Assembly (NCBI GenBank): GCA_039029355.1 | Contig: JBCCGI010000004.1 | Span: forward strand, 124,001 to 188,000 | DNA length: 64,000 nucleotides | Origin: JBCCGI01 sp039029355 | Lineage (GTDB): Bacteria > Planctomycetota > UBA1135 > GCA-002686595 | Direction: 5' to 3' | Part shown: piece after piece, positions 16,023 to 24,337 of the stretch | Layout of the letters: every line of letters begins with the position of its first letter | Position numbering within the stretch: position 1 is the stretch's first letter | Made by a program: the position numbers and the translations under genes | The notes under the pieces: generated by a model | Told to the model about the DNA's origin: nothing | The model's database searches: none | Seen by the model: only the letters and a program-made list of their open reading frames with translations

Positions 16023-17261
16023 CTATCGTAGTTCCTCGCGGAGCCCGAACGAGAGCCCGTACGCGATCTCGCCGCCGGCGTGGAACACCGAGTGCATCGC
16101 GGTGCGGTCCAGGCCGTGGTTGGGCAGCAGCAGCACGTCGCCCGGCGAGAGCAAGACCGCGTGCCCCGCATCGGCGAGGTAGGTCGTGAACTCCGGCCCG
16201 CGGTCCACGAGCGGCCCGAGCAGGCCGCAGCCGGGCTGCGCGAGCTCGTGCAGCAGCACCGCCCGCGACGACGCAACGTCGGTCAGCCGCGCCCAGTCGG
16301 CGGCGCCCGGCGCCAGCTCCTCGCGCAGCCAGGGCATCTCGCCCTCGTCGAGCCAGCTCAGGAACTCGCGCACGCGCAGGCCGAGCTCCTCGACCGAGAG
16401 CGCCAGCCACAGCGTCCGCCCGTGGCCCTGCCAGAACAGCACGCCGCGCTGCCCGCCGGCGTCCTCGGCGAACGCGTCGTGGTGGAAGCGCGCTCCGCCG
16501 TTCGGGGCGTTCCAGTAAGCGATCGGTTGGGAGGGAAGGAGCCGCGCCTCGGCGGTCCGCTCCAGCAGCTCGCGCACCTCGGGGCCGAGCGCCTCGCGCG
16601 CGCCGGGCAACGCGCGCAACCCCACCTCGCCGCTGGCCCGCTGGCGCGCCTCGTCGTGGCTCGCGTCGTCGTCGCCCTCGACGCCGAACGAGATGCGCAG
16701 GCGCAGCGACCGGTCGCCCGGGTGGGTCGACAGGCGCCCGGTCTTGGCCCAGAGGCCGGCCGGGCCGCCTCCCACACCCTCCAACAGGCGCCGGTCGAGA
16801 TCGCGCTCGGGGTCGAACAGCTCGGCCGGGTCGGCCGCGGGCCCCAGCCCGCGCTCGGCCAGCCAGGGAGCCAGCCCCGCCGGGTCGCTCAGGCGGCGAT
16901 GGAGCGCCTCGACCCGCCGCCCGAGGCCGCGCGGGGGCTCGGCCACCCCGGGCAGCAGCACCGGCTGGGCGGCGCGCCAGCGCTGGCTGCGGATCACCTC
17001 GCGCCGCTTCCGGCGCGGGCGGGGCGGCAGCAGCCCCGCGGGGTGCAGCGCAGCCAGGGTCCCGTGGGGCTCGCCGCGGCGGCGCAGCTCGATCCGGGCC
17101 CGCTGGCGGCGCCGGATCTCGCTCAGGAAGGCGGGGTCGTCCTCCTCGCCCAGGGAGACCACCGGAGCGGCCTCGGGAATCCGCTCGCGCTCCGGATCCA
17201 GCAGGATGTCGCGGAAGAGGCCCTGGGGCGGCGGTGACTTAGACTGTTGCTGGCGTGCCAT
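16023..17261 (-). CDS. Unrecognised protein with HxD...H motif, possibly double-stranded beta-helix oxygenase
   Basis: A 412-residue cytoplasmic protein, not confidently recognised. The ATG at 17261 is followed by an unstructured Gln/Arg-rich stretch to about residue 110. The C-terminal half carries ARFHHDAF (H-x-D) and, about 120 residues later, 'GDVLLLPNHGLDRTAMHSVF' and then GEIAYGLSFGLR. A HxD pair, a distal His after a GDVLLLPNH strand and a following Arg are the arrangement of Fe(II)/2-oxoglutarate oxygenases and related cupins, so an oxygenase or cupin fold is possible. It could equally be a non-enzymatic relative. It starts 78 bp from the divergent regulatory-repeat protein gene. Confidence 0.55.
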   Translation of the reverse strand: MARQQQSKSPPPQGLFRDILLDPERERIPEAAPVVSLGEEDDPAFLSEIRRRQRARIELRRRGEPHGTLAALHPAGLLPPRPRRKRREVIRSQRWRAAQPVLLPGVAEPPRGLGRRVEALHRRLSDPAGLAPWLAERGLGPAADPAELFDPERDLDRRLLEGVGGGPAGLWAKTGRLSTHPGDRSLRLRISFGVEGDDDASHDEARQRASGEVGLRALPGAREALGPEVRELLERTAEARLLPSQPIAYWNAPNGGARFHHDAFAEDAGGQRGVLFWQGHGRTLWLALSVEELGLRVREFLSWLDEGEMPWLREELAPGAADWARLTDVASSRAVLLHELAQPGCGLLGPLVDRGPEFTTYLADAGHAVLLSPGDVLLLPNHGLDRTAMHSVFHAGGEIAYGLSFGLREELR

Positions 17262-17338
17262 GCGGTCGCGCGGAACCCGCAATTCTCCCCGAAGTTGATC
17301 CGTATGGCACCATCGCCCATCGCTTCTCGCATCCTTAT

Positions 17339-20308
17339 ATGAAGCCCACCGCACTCCTCCTGGGCCTCGCCGCGCTCGGCGCCGCGGGGCTGGCCGCCTT
17401 CTTCCTCCTGGGCAACGACAGCTCCGGAGGCCGGGAAGGCTCCGAGCCGATCTCCGCCCGCCCCACCGATACCGTCGCGCGCCCAGCGGGTGGCGCCGGC
17501 GCCGAGGCCCAGCTCGCCGCCGCGCCGACGGCGGACGAGGCGGACGAGACGCCGGTTCAGCGCACCGAGGCCAAGGCCGTGCCCACCGGCGACCGCGACC
17601 GGGTCCGCCCCCCCTCGCTCGAGGAGGGCGAGGAGGAGTGGGTCAAGGGCCTGGTCGTCGACAGCTACGGCAACCCCATCGGGGGCGCGGCGATCACGGT
17701 CGAGGGGGTCGGCGACACCGGCTCGGAGATCCTGCCGCTCTTCGGCGTGCCGATTCCGAAGCGCGAGACCGTCAGCAAGGACGATGGCTCCTTCCGCGTG
17801 CTGCGCTCCGGCCGCTGGAGCGAGATCGAGGTCGAGATCGAGCGCCGCGGCTTCCTGGAGTTCTCGGACCGGCGCGACCTGCTGACCGAGGACGGCGACG
17901 AGCAGCTGGGTGCCTTCACGCTCGAGTACGGCGTGGTGCTGGGCGGGATGGTGGTCGACGCCAACGGCGACCCCGTCGCCGAGGCCGAGGTGCAGCGCAT
18001 CGAGGAGGACGAGAGCCGCTTCTCACGCTTCCGCGGCATGCGCGGCGGCCGCGACGACATGGTGACCACGGGAGCCGATGGCCGCTTCGAGCTGCTGTAC
18101 GAAGAGCCCGGGTCCTACATCCTGCAGGTCGAGCACGAGACCTTCCCCGACAAGCGCTTCCGCGGCGAGACGCCGGCGCCTGGCGGCGAGAACCTGTCGC
18201 TCGTGCTCTCGCTCGCGCCGCCCGCCCAGATCGCGGGCCGCATCGTCGACTACCCGATCGGGAAGTCGCACGTGCGCGTGACGGCCGAGCGCACCGACCG
18301 CAGGCCGGAGGGCGGCGGCGGCGGCGCTTTCGAGGCGATGATGGTCGACGCCGGTTTCTCGGCCGAGGGCCTCGAGGCCGACGTCGAGGAGAACGGAACG
18401 TTCGTCGTAAAGGGGCTCGAAGCGGGCGCCTACTACGAGCTGCGCGCGTTCTCGCGCAACGGCTTCTTCGGCCGCGTCCCGGTCTCCGACGAGAAGATCG
18501 TGGAGGCCGGCGCCAAGGCCGAGCTCACCTGGGACCCGGGCGCGTCGCTTTCGTTCGAGGCCGTCAACGGGCTGACCCAAGGCTCGGTGAAGGACCTCGT
18601 GGTCCGCTACCGCTGGAACGACTCGTCCGGCGGCGGCTTCCCGAACTCGGTGCGCAAGCGCAGCTTCTCCACCGGCGACGTCGAGCTCACCGAGCTGCGG
18701 CCGCCGAACGACCAGGGCACGCTGTCGGTGCTGGTCAGCGCGCCCGGCTACCTCGACCACCAGCTCGAGGACGTCGCGATAGCACTCGACTCGTCGGTCG
18801 ACCTCGGTAACGTGAAACTGCAGCCGGCGCCCAAGGTGCGCATCCAGGTGGTCGACGCGCTCACGTCCGAGCCGGTCTACAAGGCCACCGTGCGCCTTAG
18901 CCCCGAGGACGAGGACGGCGAGGAGCAGGACCGCTCGAACGTCTTCTTCGAGCTGACGATGCAGCCTTCGAGCGGCAAGACCGACCGCGAGGGCTGGGTC
19001 GAGCTGCCCGCCTGCGCGACGCCGACCGCGGCGCTCAAGGTGACCGCGCGCAAGCACACGACGCTGTACCGGAACGGCCTCGTGATGCCCCAGAGCGGCA
19101 CCAAGGAGGAGGTCGTCTCGATGCTCGAGGGCGGGCGCATCCAGGTGCTCGTCGTCGATCCGTACGGCGACCCGGTGCGCGATGTGTCGGTCGAGCACCG
19201 CTACCCCGAGGGCGACGACTTCGACACCTCGTGGCGCGAGACGAACAAGCGCGGCGAGATCAACCTGAACAAGCAGGCGCCCGGCGAGCACTCGTTCCGT
19301 CCGACCGAAGGCAACGGCGGCCGCCGGCGCGGCCGGCGCGGTCGCGACAATGACGACGACGACGAGGAAGGCTGGGAGACCATCACGGTCCTCAACGGCC
19401 AGGAGACGCTCCTCACCCTGCGCGTGAACGCGCGCGCAAAGGTCACGGGCACGGTCACGTCCGGCGGCAAGCCGCTCGCCAAGGCGCAGGTGATGCTGCT
19501 CGACGAGGGCGACGACGAGAGCGAAGAGGTGGTCGAGATGCGCGTGCGCTTCGGCGGGCGGGTCAGCGGCTCGACCTCGTACGGCACGACCAACCGCCGC
19601 GGCCAGTACGAGCTCGAGGACGTTCCGACCGGCACCTACCGCCTGCGCGTGACGCACGACGACCGCGCGATGCCGTACCTCGAAACCGTCGTCGTCAACG
19701 ACCGCGGCAACGAGTTCGACGTCGACCTGCCGCTGACCGCCATCGAGGGCCGCGTCACCGGCCCCGACGGCGAACCGGTCGCCGGCGCCAGCGTGCGCGT
19801 CGTCGCCAACAAGGCCACCTCGGACGAGGAGGAGATGGAGGCCCAGGCCCTGGCCGAGCTCTTCGGTCGCGGTGGAAGCCGCCAGGAGACCGAGCCCGAC
19901 GGCAGCTACCGCCTCGAGGGCGTGGTCGAGGGCACGGGCGTCGTCGTGCTCGCCGAGGCGGACGGCTACGTCATCGGCCGCTCGCAGGAAGTCACGCTGA
20001 GCTCGGGCCAGCTGCGGAGCGGCCTCAACGTCCAGCTCGGCGCCGGCGGCACCCTGCGCATCCGCGTCACCGGCGACGTCAACCCCTTCACCTTCGTCAC
20101 CGCGGTCCGCCAGACCGACGACGAGGAGGAGGGCTCCAACGCCGGCAACGTCGAGACCGCCCGCGTCTCCGACGGCTACGCCGTCATGGAGGGCATCAAG
20201 CCCGGCACCTGGGAGGTCCGCATCGCGAACGAGGAGGCCTCCGAGCAAGACGGCGTCCTGGTCGACGTCAAGGCCGGCGAGGAAGCCACGGTCGAGATCG
20301 CGCCGTAG
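17339..20308 (+). CDS. Large membrane-anchored protein of carboxypeptidase-regulatory-like repeats
   Basis: A 989-residue protein with one N-terminal membrane helix (about residues 3-25) and no other membrane segment, so most of it is outside the cytoplasm. At least six CarboxypepD_reg-like beta-sandwich units can be seen by their entry strands: VKGLVVDSYGNPIGGAAITV, GGMVVDANGDPVAEAEVQ, AGRIVDYPIGKS, IQVLVVDPYGDPVRDVSVE, VTGTVTSGGKPLAKAQVML and 'IEGRVTGPDGEPVAGASVRV'. A highly charged RRRGRRGRDNDDDDEE stretch interrupts the middle. Such repeat proteins serve as cell-surface scaffolds or adhesins; no catalytic domain is visible. The ATG at 17339 directly precedes the helix. Confidence 0.85.
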   Translation: MKPTALLLGLAALGAAGLAAFFLLGNDSSGGREGSEPISARPTDTVARPAGGAGAEAQLAAAPTADEADETPVQRTEAKAVPTGDRDRVRPPSLEEGEEEWVKGLVVDSYGNPIGGAAITVEGVGDTGSEILPLFGVPIPKRETVSKDDGSFRVLRSGRWSEIEVEIERRGFLEFSDRRDLLTEDGDEQLGAFTLEYGVVLGGMVVDANGDPVAEAEVQRIEEDESRFSRFRGMRGGRDDMVTTGADGRFELLYEEPGSYILQVEHETFPDKRFRGETPAPGGENLSLVLSLAPPAQIAGRIVDYPIGKSHVRVTAERTDRRPEGGGGGAFEAMMVDAGFSAEGLEADVEENGTFVVKGLEAGAYYELRAFSRNGFFGRVPVSDEKIVEAGAKAELTWDPGASLSFEAVNGLTQGSVKDLVVRYRWNDSSGGGFPNSVRKRSFSTGDVELTELRPPNDQGTLSVLVSAPGYLDHQLEDVAIALDSSVDLGNVKLQPAPKVRIQVVDALTSEPVYKATVRLSPEDEDGEEQDRSNVFFELTMQPSSGKTDREGWVELPACATPTAALKVTARKHTTLYRNGLVMPQSGTKEEVVSMLEGGRIQVLVVDPYGDPVRDVSVEHRYPEGDDFDTSWRETNKRGEINLNKQAPGEHSFRPTEGNGGRRRGRRGRDNDDDDEEGWETITVLNGQETLLTLRVNARAKVTGTVTSGGKPLAKAQVMLLDEGDDESEEVVEMRVRFGGRVSGSTSYGTTNRRGQYELEDVPTGTYRLRVTHDDRAMPYLETVVVNDRGNEFDVDLPLTAIEGRVTGPDGEPVAGASVRVVANKATSDEEEMEAQALAELFGRGGSRQETEPDGSYRLEGVVEGTGVVVLAEADGYVIGRSQEVTLSSGQLRSGLNVQLGAGGTLRIRVTGDVNPFTFVTAVRQTDDEEEGSNAGNVETARVSDGYAVMEGIKPGTWEVRIANEEASEQDGVLVDVKAGEEATVEIAP

Positions 20309-20359
20309 CTCGACGCCCTGCTATCCTCTGCGCCCCACCCGGAGGAACCCCAAAGCCAG

Positions 20360-20626
20360 ATGAAGATCCACGAGGCCCCCCACGGCATCAACCTGGTCGT
20401 CGAGACCAAGGACAACGTCCTCTACATCGGCCGCTTCGACGAGACGAACGGCTTCACCGTGCTGATGCACGACACCGACGTGCACCCGGTCGGCGACGGT
20501 GAGGATGCGGAGGAGTACATCCGCAACACGGCGAAGTACGGGGTGGCGGTGAACCACAAGGACGTGACCCTCGACGCCAACGTGGTGACGCGGGTCCGGC
20601 TGCTCGGGGATATCGAGAAGGGCTAG
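20360..20626 (+). CDS. Conserved-looking hypothetical protein, 88 residues
   Basis: A small soluble protein with an ATG at 20360 and a GGAGGA ribosome site 13 bases upstream. The sequence alternates beta strands and acidic turns (LVVETKDNVLYIGRFDETNG ... VHPVGDGEDAEEYIRN ... LDANVVTRVRLLGDI), with no signal peptide, membrane segment or Cys pair. It was not recognised. It follows the large repeat protein by 51 bp on the same strand and could share its transcript. The pattern 'LYIGRF...VLMHD' suggests a small beta-barrel of the kind found in nucleic-acid- or membrane-associated small proteins, but this is weak. Confidence 0.65.
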   Translation: MKIHEAPHGINLVVETKDNVLYIGRFDETNGFTVLMHDTDVHPVGDGEDAEEYIRNTAKYGVAVNHKDVTLDANVVTRVRLLGDIEKG

Positions 20627-20633
20627 CCGCGGG

Positions 20634-22928
20634 TCAGGCGCCGGGAGCCTTGGCTCCGAGCGCCTCGATCACGCCGGTGACATCCCCGGGGCTGACGCCG
20701 TACATCAGGTCGGGGCTGGCCCCCAGCCCCGAGATGAGCACGGTGCCGGGCCGGACGTCGTCGTGCCGCCCGGCTTCGACCTGCTCGTGGAACGTCTTGA
20801 TCGCGGCCTCGCGGTACTCGTGGGCTCCGTCGACGTTGTTGCGCTCCAGCTCGGCGAGCTCCCGAACGGCCGCCCGGATCCGGTCGCGCAGCGCCTGCAG
20901 CTTGGGTACGTCGCTGCGATCTCCGAGCGCCTCGATCGTCTCGAGCACCCGATGCGCACTCGCGTCCCCCACGTGCTGCTCGAAGTACGCCAGGCACGGG
21001 TCGACTCCCGCGCGCAGGCCTGACTCGCGCCAGAAGCGCAGAAACACGCGGATCAGGGGCGTGTGACCGACTCGCCCCGCCTTGGCCACGGCGTCGACGA
21101 AGCGGGTCGGGTCGGGTGGGAGCGGCACGTCTCCGTCGGCCAGGATCGACGCCGCGATCTTCGCCACGTCGGAGTCGGTCTCTCCGAGGGCCCACCACGC
21201 TCCTTCCAGCTCGGCGACGGACAGGCGGACGTGTGCCATGTCCGTCGTCTCACGCGAGACCGCGGACGCCTCAAGATCCAGGATCGGTCCCCAGTCCCGC
21301 CCGGCGAACGCCCTGCGCAAGCGGCGGGCGAGCAGGTACTCGCCGAACGAGCGGTGCATGAAGCCGTAGTTGCCCTCGGCGTCTCGGTTGAGGAAGAGGC
21401 TCGTGCGCACCATGCCCGACCAGGACTCGAGGTCGATCACCGACAGGATCTTCGCGTCGAAGAAGTCGCGTACGTGCTGATCCAGCTCGCGGTGGTGGAC
21501 GCCGCCCTCGAGCTTGCTCTTGTGAGCCATCGCGAGCGCCATGTCTTCGAGGAAGCGGGTCACCGCCTCGGGCTCGAGTCCGCGCCAGCGTTCGCGCTCG
21601 AGCCAGCTCGTCATCGCGATCTCGTAGAGGCGCGGCTGGTCGACCGGGTCCTCCTCGCGGCGGATCTCCGGCAGCAGGCGCGTGATCAGGTTCAGCAGGA
21701 TCGGCCGCGTCGCGAGGTCGCGTAGGTCGTAGACCGTGTCGAGGATCTGGGCCGCCTCGGCGGGGTCCGACGTCGCGAGGTCAAGGTAGTCGTCCTGCTG
21801 CTCTTGGGTGAACGGCGCGACGTAGACGATGGGGATCGGCTCTCCGGGCTCGGGGAGGAGCGCGGTGAGCTCCGGCGTCGGCTCGATCAGGAGCGTGCTC
21901 TCCGCCACCTGGTCGCGGAAGAAGTGCGTGCGGCACGTCATCACCGCGCGGCTGTCGGCGGGCAGGGTCGCGTGCACCTCGAAGAGGTGGCGCGTAAGCT
22001 CCTGGTCCTGGAAGCGCTCGACCTGCTCGTCGAGGCCGTCGAGGAAGATCGCGAGCGAGCCGACGTCGCCCAGGTCCGCCATGTCGCGCCCCAGGCGGCG
22101 GAGCTCGGCGGCCAGCATGTCGGACAGCGTCGCCGCCGAGCGGTAGTTGCGCAGGTAGAGCAACACCGGCAGCGGCGTGTCGCCGCCCGGCGTCCAGGCC
22201 TCGGCGAGCCGCAGCGCCTCCTGGCGCACGAAGGTCGTCTTGCCGGTGCCGTAGTCGCCGAGGATCGCGAGCATGCGCTCGTTCGGATCGCCGAGCCAGC
22301 TCTCGAAGCGCTCGTGCAGATCGAAGGCGCCCTCGCCGTCGCCGTTTCCGCCGAGCGCCACGTAGTTGCGCGTGCACTCGTCGTGGCGCTGGAGCTCGTC
22401 GGCGAGCCGGCGGCAGTAGGTCGCCCACGGGTGCGGCCCGTCGGCGGCCGGGGTCGCGCCGAGGCTCTCGCTCAACTCGCGCGCCAGGTCGGCGGCGATC
22501 TGGCCCGCGAGATCGTCGGGCGTGGTGAAGCGGCTGCGAACCAGGCGGTCGATGCGGCCCTTGAAGCTCGCCAGGCTCTTCCCGTCGTCGGAGTCCGCCG
22601 AGTCGATCTGGGGCGGCGGCCACGGGTGCGTATCCTCAACGACGTAGCACAGGCGCGCCTTCCCCTGAGCGCCGGCGTAGTCGAACTCGCGCTCGGTGAT
22701 CGACGCTTCCCCGGGCTCGGGGCGCCAGCCGTAGCGCCAGGCGTAGATGCCGACGAAGAGGTCGCAGGCGGCGATCTCCTCCTCGCACACCGGCTCGGCC
22801 TCGTCGCCGCGGCTGCCGAAGAACTCCATCGCGGAGAACTCCAGCTTCATGCGCTTCAGCACGCGGGTGACGGCCTCGCGGTGGCGTTCGAGGTCGCGGT
22901 AGGTCGAGCTGACGAAAACCCTGGGCAT
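20634..22928 (-). CDS. STAND NTPase: DUF4062-NACHT protein, possible defence or signalling sensor
   Basis: A 764-residue protein starting at the ATG at 22928. Residues 3-85 are a DUF4062 domain (RVFVSSTYRDLERHREAV ... CDLFVGIYAWRYGW). A P-loop of NACHT type follows with Walker A GDYGTGKTT at about 224-232 and Walker B LAIFLDGLDEQ at about 290-300, then the winged-helix region and a helical C-terminal sensor from about 520 to the end. STAND ATPases with an N-terminal effector-like TIR-fold domain and a C-terminal sensor act as oligomerising switches; in bacteria many NACHT proteins protect against phages. Here the gene stands alone with no adjacent nuclease, toxin or mobile element, so defence is only one option. 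No membrane segment was seen. Confidence 0.82.
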   Translation of the reverse strand: MPRVFVSSTYRDLERHREAVTRVLKRMKLEFSAMEFFGSRGDEAEPVCEEEIAACDLFVGIYAWRYGWRPEPGEASITEREFDYAGAQGKARLCYVVEDTHPWPPPQIDSADSDDGKSLASFKGRIDRLVRSRFTTPDDLAGQIAADLARELSESLGATPAADGPHPWATYCRRLADELQRHDECTRNYVALGGNGDGEGAFDLHERFESWLGDPNERMLAILGDYGTGKTTFVRQEALRLAEAWTPGGDTPLPVLLYLRNYRSAATLSDMLAAELRRLGRDMADLGDVGSLAIFLDGLDEQVERFQDQELTRHLFEVHATLPADSRAVMTCRTHFFRDQVAESTLLIEPTPELTALLPEPGEPIPIVYVAPFTQEQQDDYLDLATSDPAEAAQILDTVYDLRDLATRPILLNLITRLLPEIRREEDPVDQPRLYEIAMTSWLERERWRGLEPEAVTRFLEDMALAMAHKSKLEGGVHHRELDQHVRDFFDAKILSVIDLESWSGMVRTSLFLNRDAEGNYGFMHRSFGEYLLARRLRRAFAGRDWGPILDLEASAVSRETTDMAHVRLSVAELEGAWWALGETDSDVAKIAASILADGDVPLPPDPTRFVDAVAKAGRVGHTPLIRVFLRFWRESGLRAGVDPCLAYFEQHVGDASAHRVLETIEALGDRSDVPKLQALRDRIRAAVRELAELERNNVDGAHEYREAAIKTFHEQVEAGRHDDVRPGTVLISGLGASPDLMYGVSPGDVTGVIEALGAKAPGA

Positions 22929-23002
22929 GGAGTCTCCCCCCTCTCCTTGGGGGACGCCTAGCAAACGGCAAAGCGGCCGGGCGGGCAACCCGGGATCTCC
23001 CG

Positions 23003-23326
23003 TCAGCCCAGGGCGTCGATCTTCTTGGCGAGGACGAAGTCGTTCACCGACAGCCCATCGACCGCGTGGGTCCAGAGCACGAGCTCCAGGCGGTTCCAGC
23101 CGGTCAGGTGGAAGTCGGGGTGGTGGCCCTCGTCCTCGGCCAGCGCGCCCACGCGGTTCGCGAAGGCGAGCGCGCGGGCGAAGTCGGGGAACTCGAAGCT
23201 GCGGCGCAGGCGCGGGAAGTCGAGCGTCCAGCCCGGCACCTCGGCAGCATGAGCGAGGGCGGCGTCCCGCTCCATCGGCGGGACGCCGCCCTCGCAGGGG
23301 ACGCAGCGTTCGGGGAGATCGCTCAC
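23003..23326 (-). CDS. Pterin-4a-carbinolamine dehydratase
   Basis: A 107-residue protein of the PCD/DCoH family, which dehydrates 4a-hydroxytetrahydrobiopterin and so recycles the pterin cofactor of aromatic amino acid hydroxylases. The N-terminus CVPCEGGVPPM is typical, and the catalytic core EDEGHHPDFHLTGWNRL contains the His-His ... His set, followed by W.HAVDGLSVNDF. The start is a GTG at 23326; a later ATG would remove the conserved CVPCEGG segment. It lies 13 bp after the KorB stop and may be the last gene of that operon. No aromatic hydroxylase is visible in the window, so its partner may be elsewhere or it may have another role. Confidence 0.92.
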   Translation of the reverse strand: MSDLPERCVPCEGGVPPMERDAALAHAAEVPGWTLDFPRLRRSFEFPDFARALAFANRVGALAEDEGHHPDFHLTGWNRLELVLWTHAVDGLSVNDFVLAKKIDALG

Positions 23327-23339
23327 GCGGGGGAGGCGG

Positions 23340-24335
23340 CTAGACCTCCCAGGTGTCGCCCGAGTAGACCAGGTCGCGGAAGGTGCCCTGGCCCTTCTTC
23401 TCGACCGCGGCCTCGACCTGGGCGTTCATCGCCTCGTCGAAGACCGGGGCCTGGACGTTGCGGAAGATGCCGATGGGGTTCGGCATGTCCGGATCGTCGG
23501 AAAGGTGCGCGGCCTGGAAGCCGGGGCCGGGCGAGGCGGTGGTGGGATCCCACACGCTCGCATCGTCGGCGCCGACGCGCTTGGCCTCGAAGCCCTCGAC
23601 GCGGATGCCCTTGTCGAGCTCCTTGCCGTAGGTCATCGGCTGCCCCGCCTGCAGGTCGATCGTGCGGTCGTCGCGCACGCTCTTGTCGGCGAAGTCGTCG
23701 AAGCACTTGTCGTTGAAGATCACGCAGTTCTGGTAGATCTCGACGAACGCCGCACCCTTGTGCGCCGCCGCGGCCTTCAGCGTGGCCGCCATGTGCTTCA
23801 TGTGGGTGTCGATCGTGCGCGCGACGAAGGTCGCGCCGGCGCCGAGCGCCAGACTGATCGGGTTGAAGGGCCGATCGACCGAGCCGAAGGGCGTCGACTT
23901 GGTGCGCTGCCCGACCGGCGAGGTCGGCGAGTACTGCCCCTTGGTGAGGCCGTAGATCTCGTTGTTGAAGAGCAGCACCTTCAGGTCCACGTTGCGCCGC
24001 AGCGCGTGGATCGTGTGGTTGCCGCCGATCGACAGGCCGTCGCCGTCGCCGGTGACGAGCCAGACCGACAGGTCGGGGTTGGCCACCTTCACGCCCGTCG
24101 CGATCGCCGGCGCGCGGCCGTGGATCGAGTGGAACCCGTAGGTGTCCATGTAGTACGGGAAGCGGCTCGAGCAGCCGATGCCCGAGACCACGACGAAGTC
24201 CTCCTTCGGGATGCCGAGGTCGGCGAGCACGCCCTGAACGCAGTTCAGGATCGCGTAGTCGCCGCAGCCGGGGCACCAGCGGACCTCCTGGTCCGACTTC
24301 AGTTCCTTCTTGGTGAGGGTCTTGCTGTCCGCCAT
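23340..24335 (-). CDS. korB: 2-oxoacid:ferredoxin oxidoreductase, beta subunit
   Basis: A 331-residue thiamine-diphosphate-binding subunit. CPGCGDYAIL near residue 21 and the cofactor motif VTGDGDGLSIGGNHTIH, with NNEIYGLTKGQ about 30 residues later, are characteristic of the beta subunits of 2-oxoglutarate or 2-oxoacid:ferredoxin oxidoreductases. The enzyme decarboxylates a 2-oxoacid to the acyl-CoA and reduces ferredoxin in the cytoplasm. It follows the alpha subunit by 2 bp, and the two form the catalytic complex. Two-subunit Kor-type enzymes often replace the 2-oxoglutarate dehydrogenase step of the TCA cycle; substrate preference cannot be fixed from the sequence alone. Confidence 0.93.
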   Translation of the reverse strand: MADSKTLTKKELKSDQEVRWCPGCGDYAILNCVQGVLADLGIPKEDFVVVSGIGCSSRFPYYMDTYGFHSIHGRAPAIATGVKVANPDLSVWLVTGDGDGLSIGGNHTIHALRRNVDLKVLLFNNEIYGLTKGQYSPTSPVGQRTKSTPFGSVDRPFNPISLALGAGATFVARTIDTHMKHMAATLKAAAAHKGAAFVEIYQNCVIFNDKCFDDFADKSVRDDRTIDLQAGQPMTYGKELDKGIRVEGFEAKRVGADDASVWDPTTASPGPGFQAAHLSDDPDMPNPIGIFRNVQAPVFDEAMNAQVEAAVEKKGQGTFRDLVYSGDTWEV

Positions 24336-24337
24336 GA

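Noticed and set aside
19340..19375. Acidic/basic low-complexity stretch in the 989-residue protein as a nuclear-type or DNA-binding signal
   Set aside because: It is a charged linker within an exported protein; nothing supports DNA binding.
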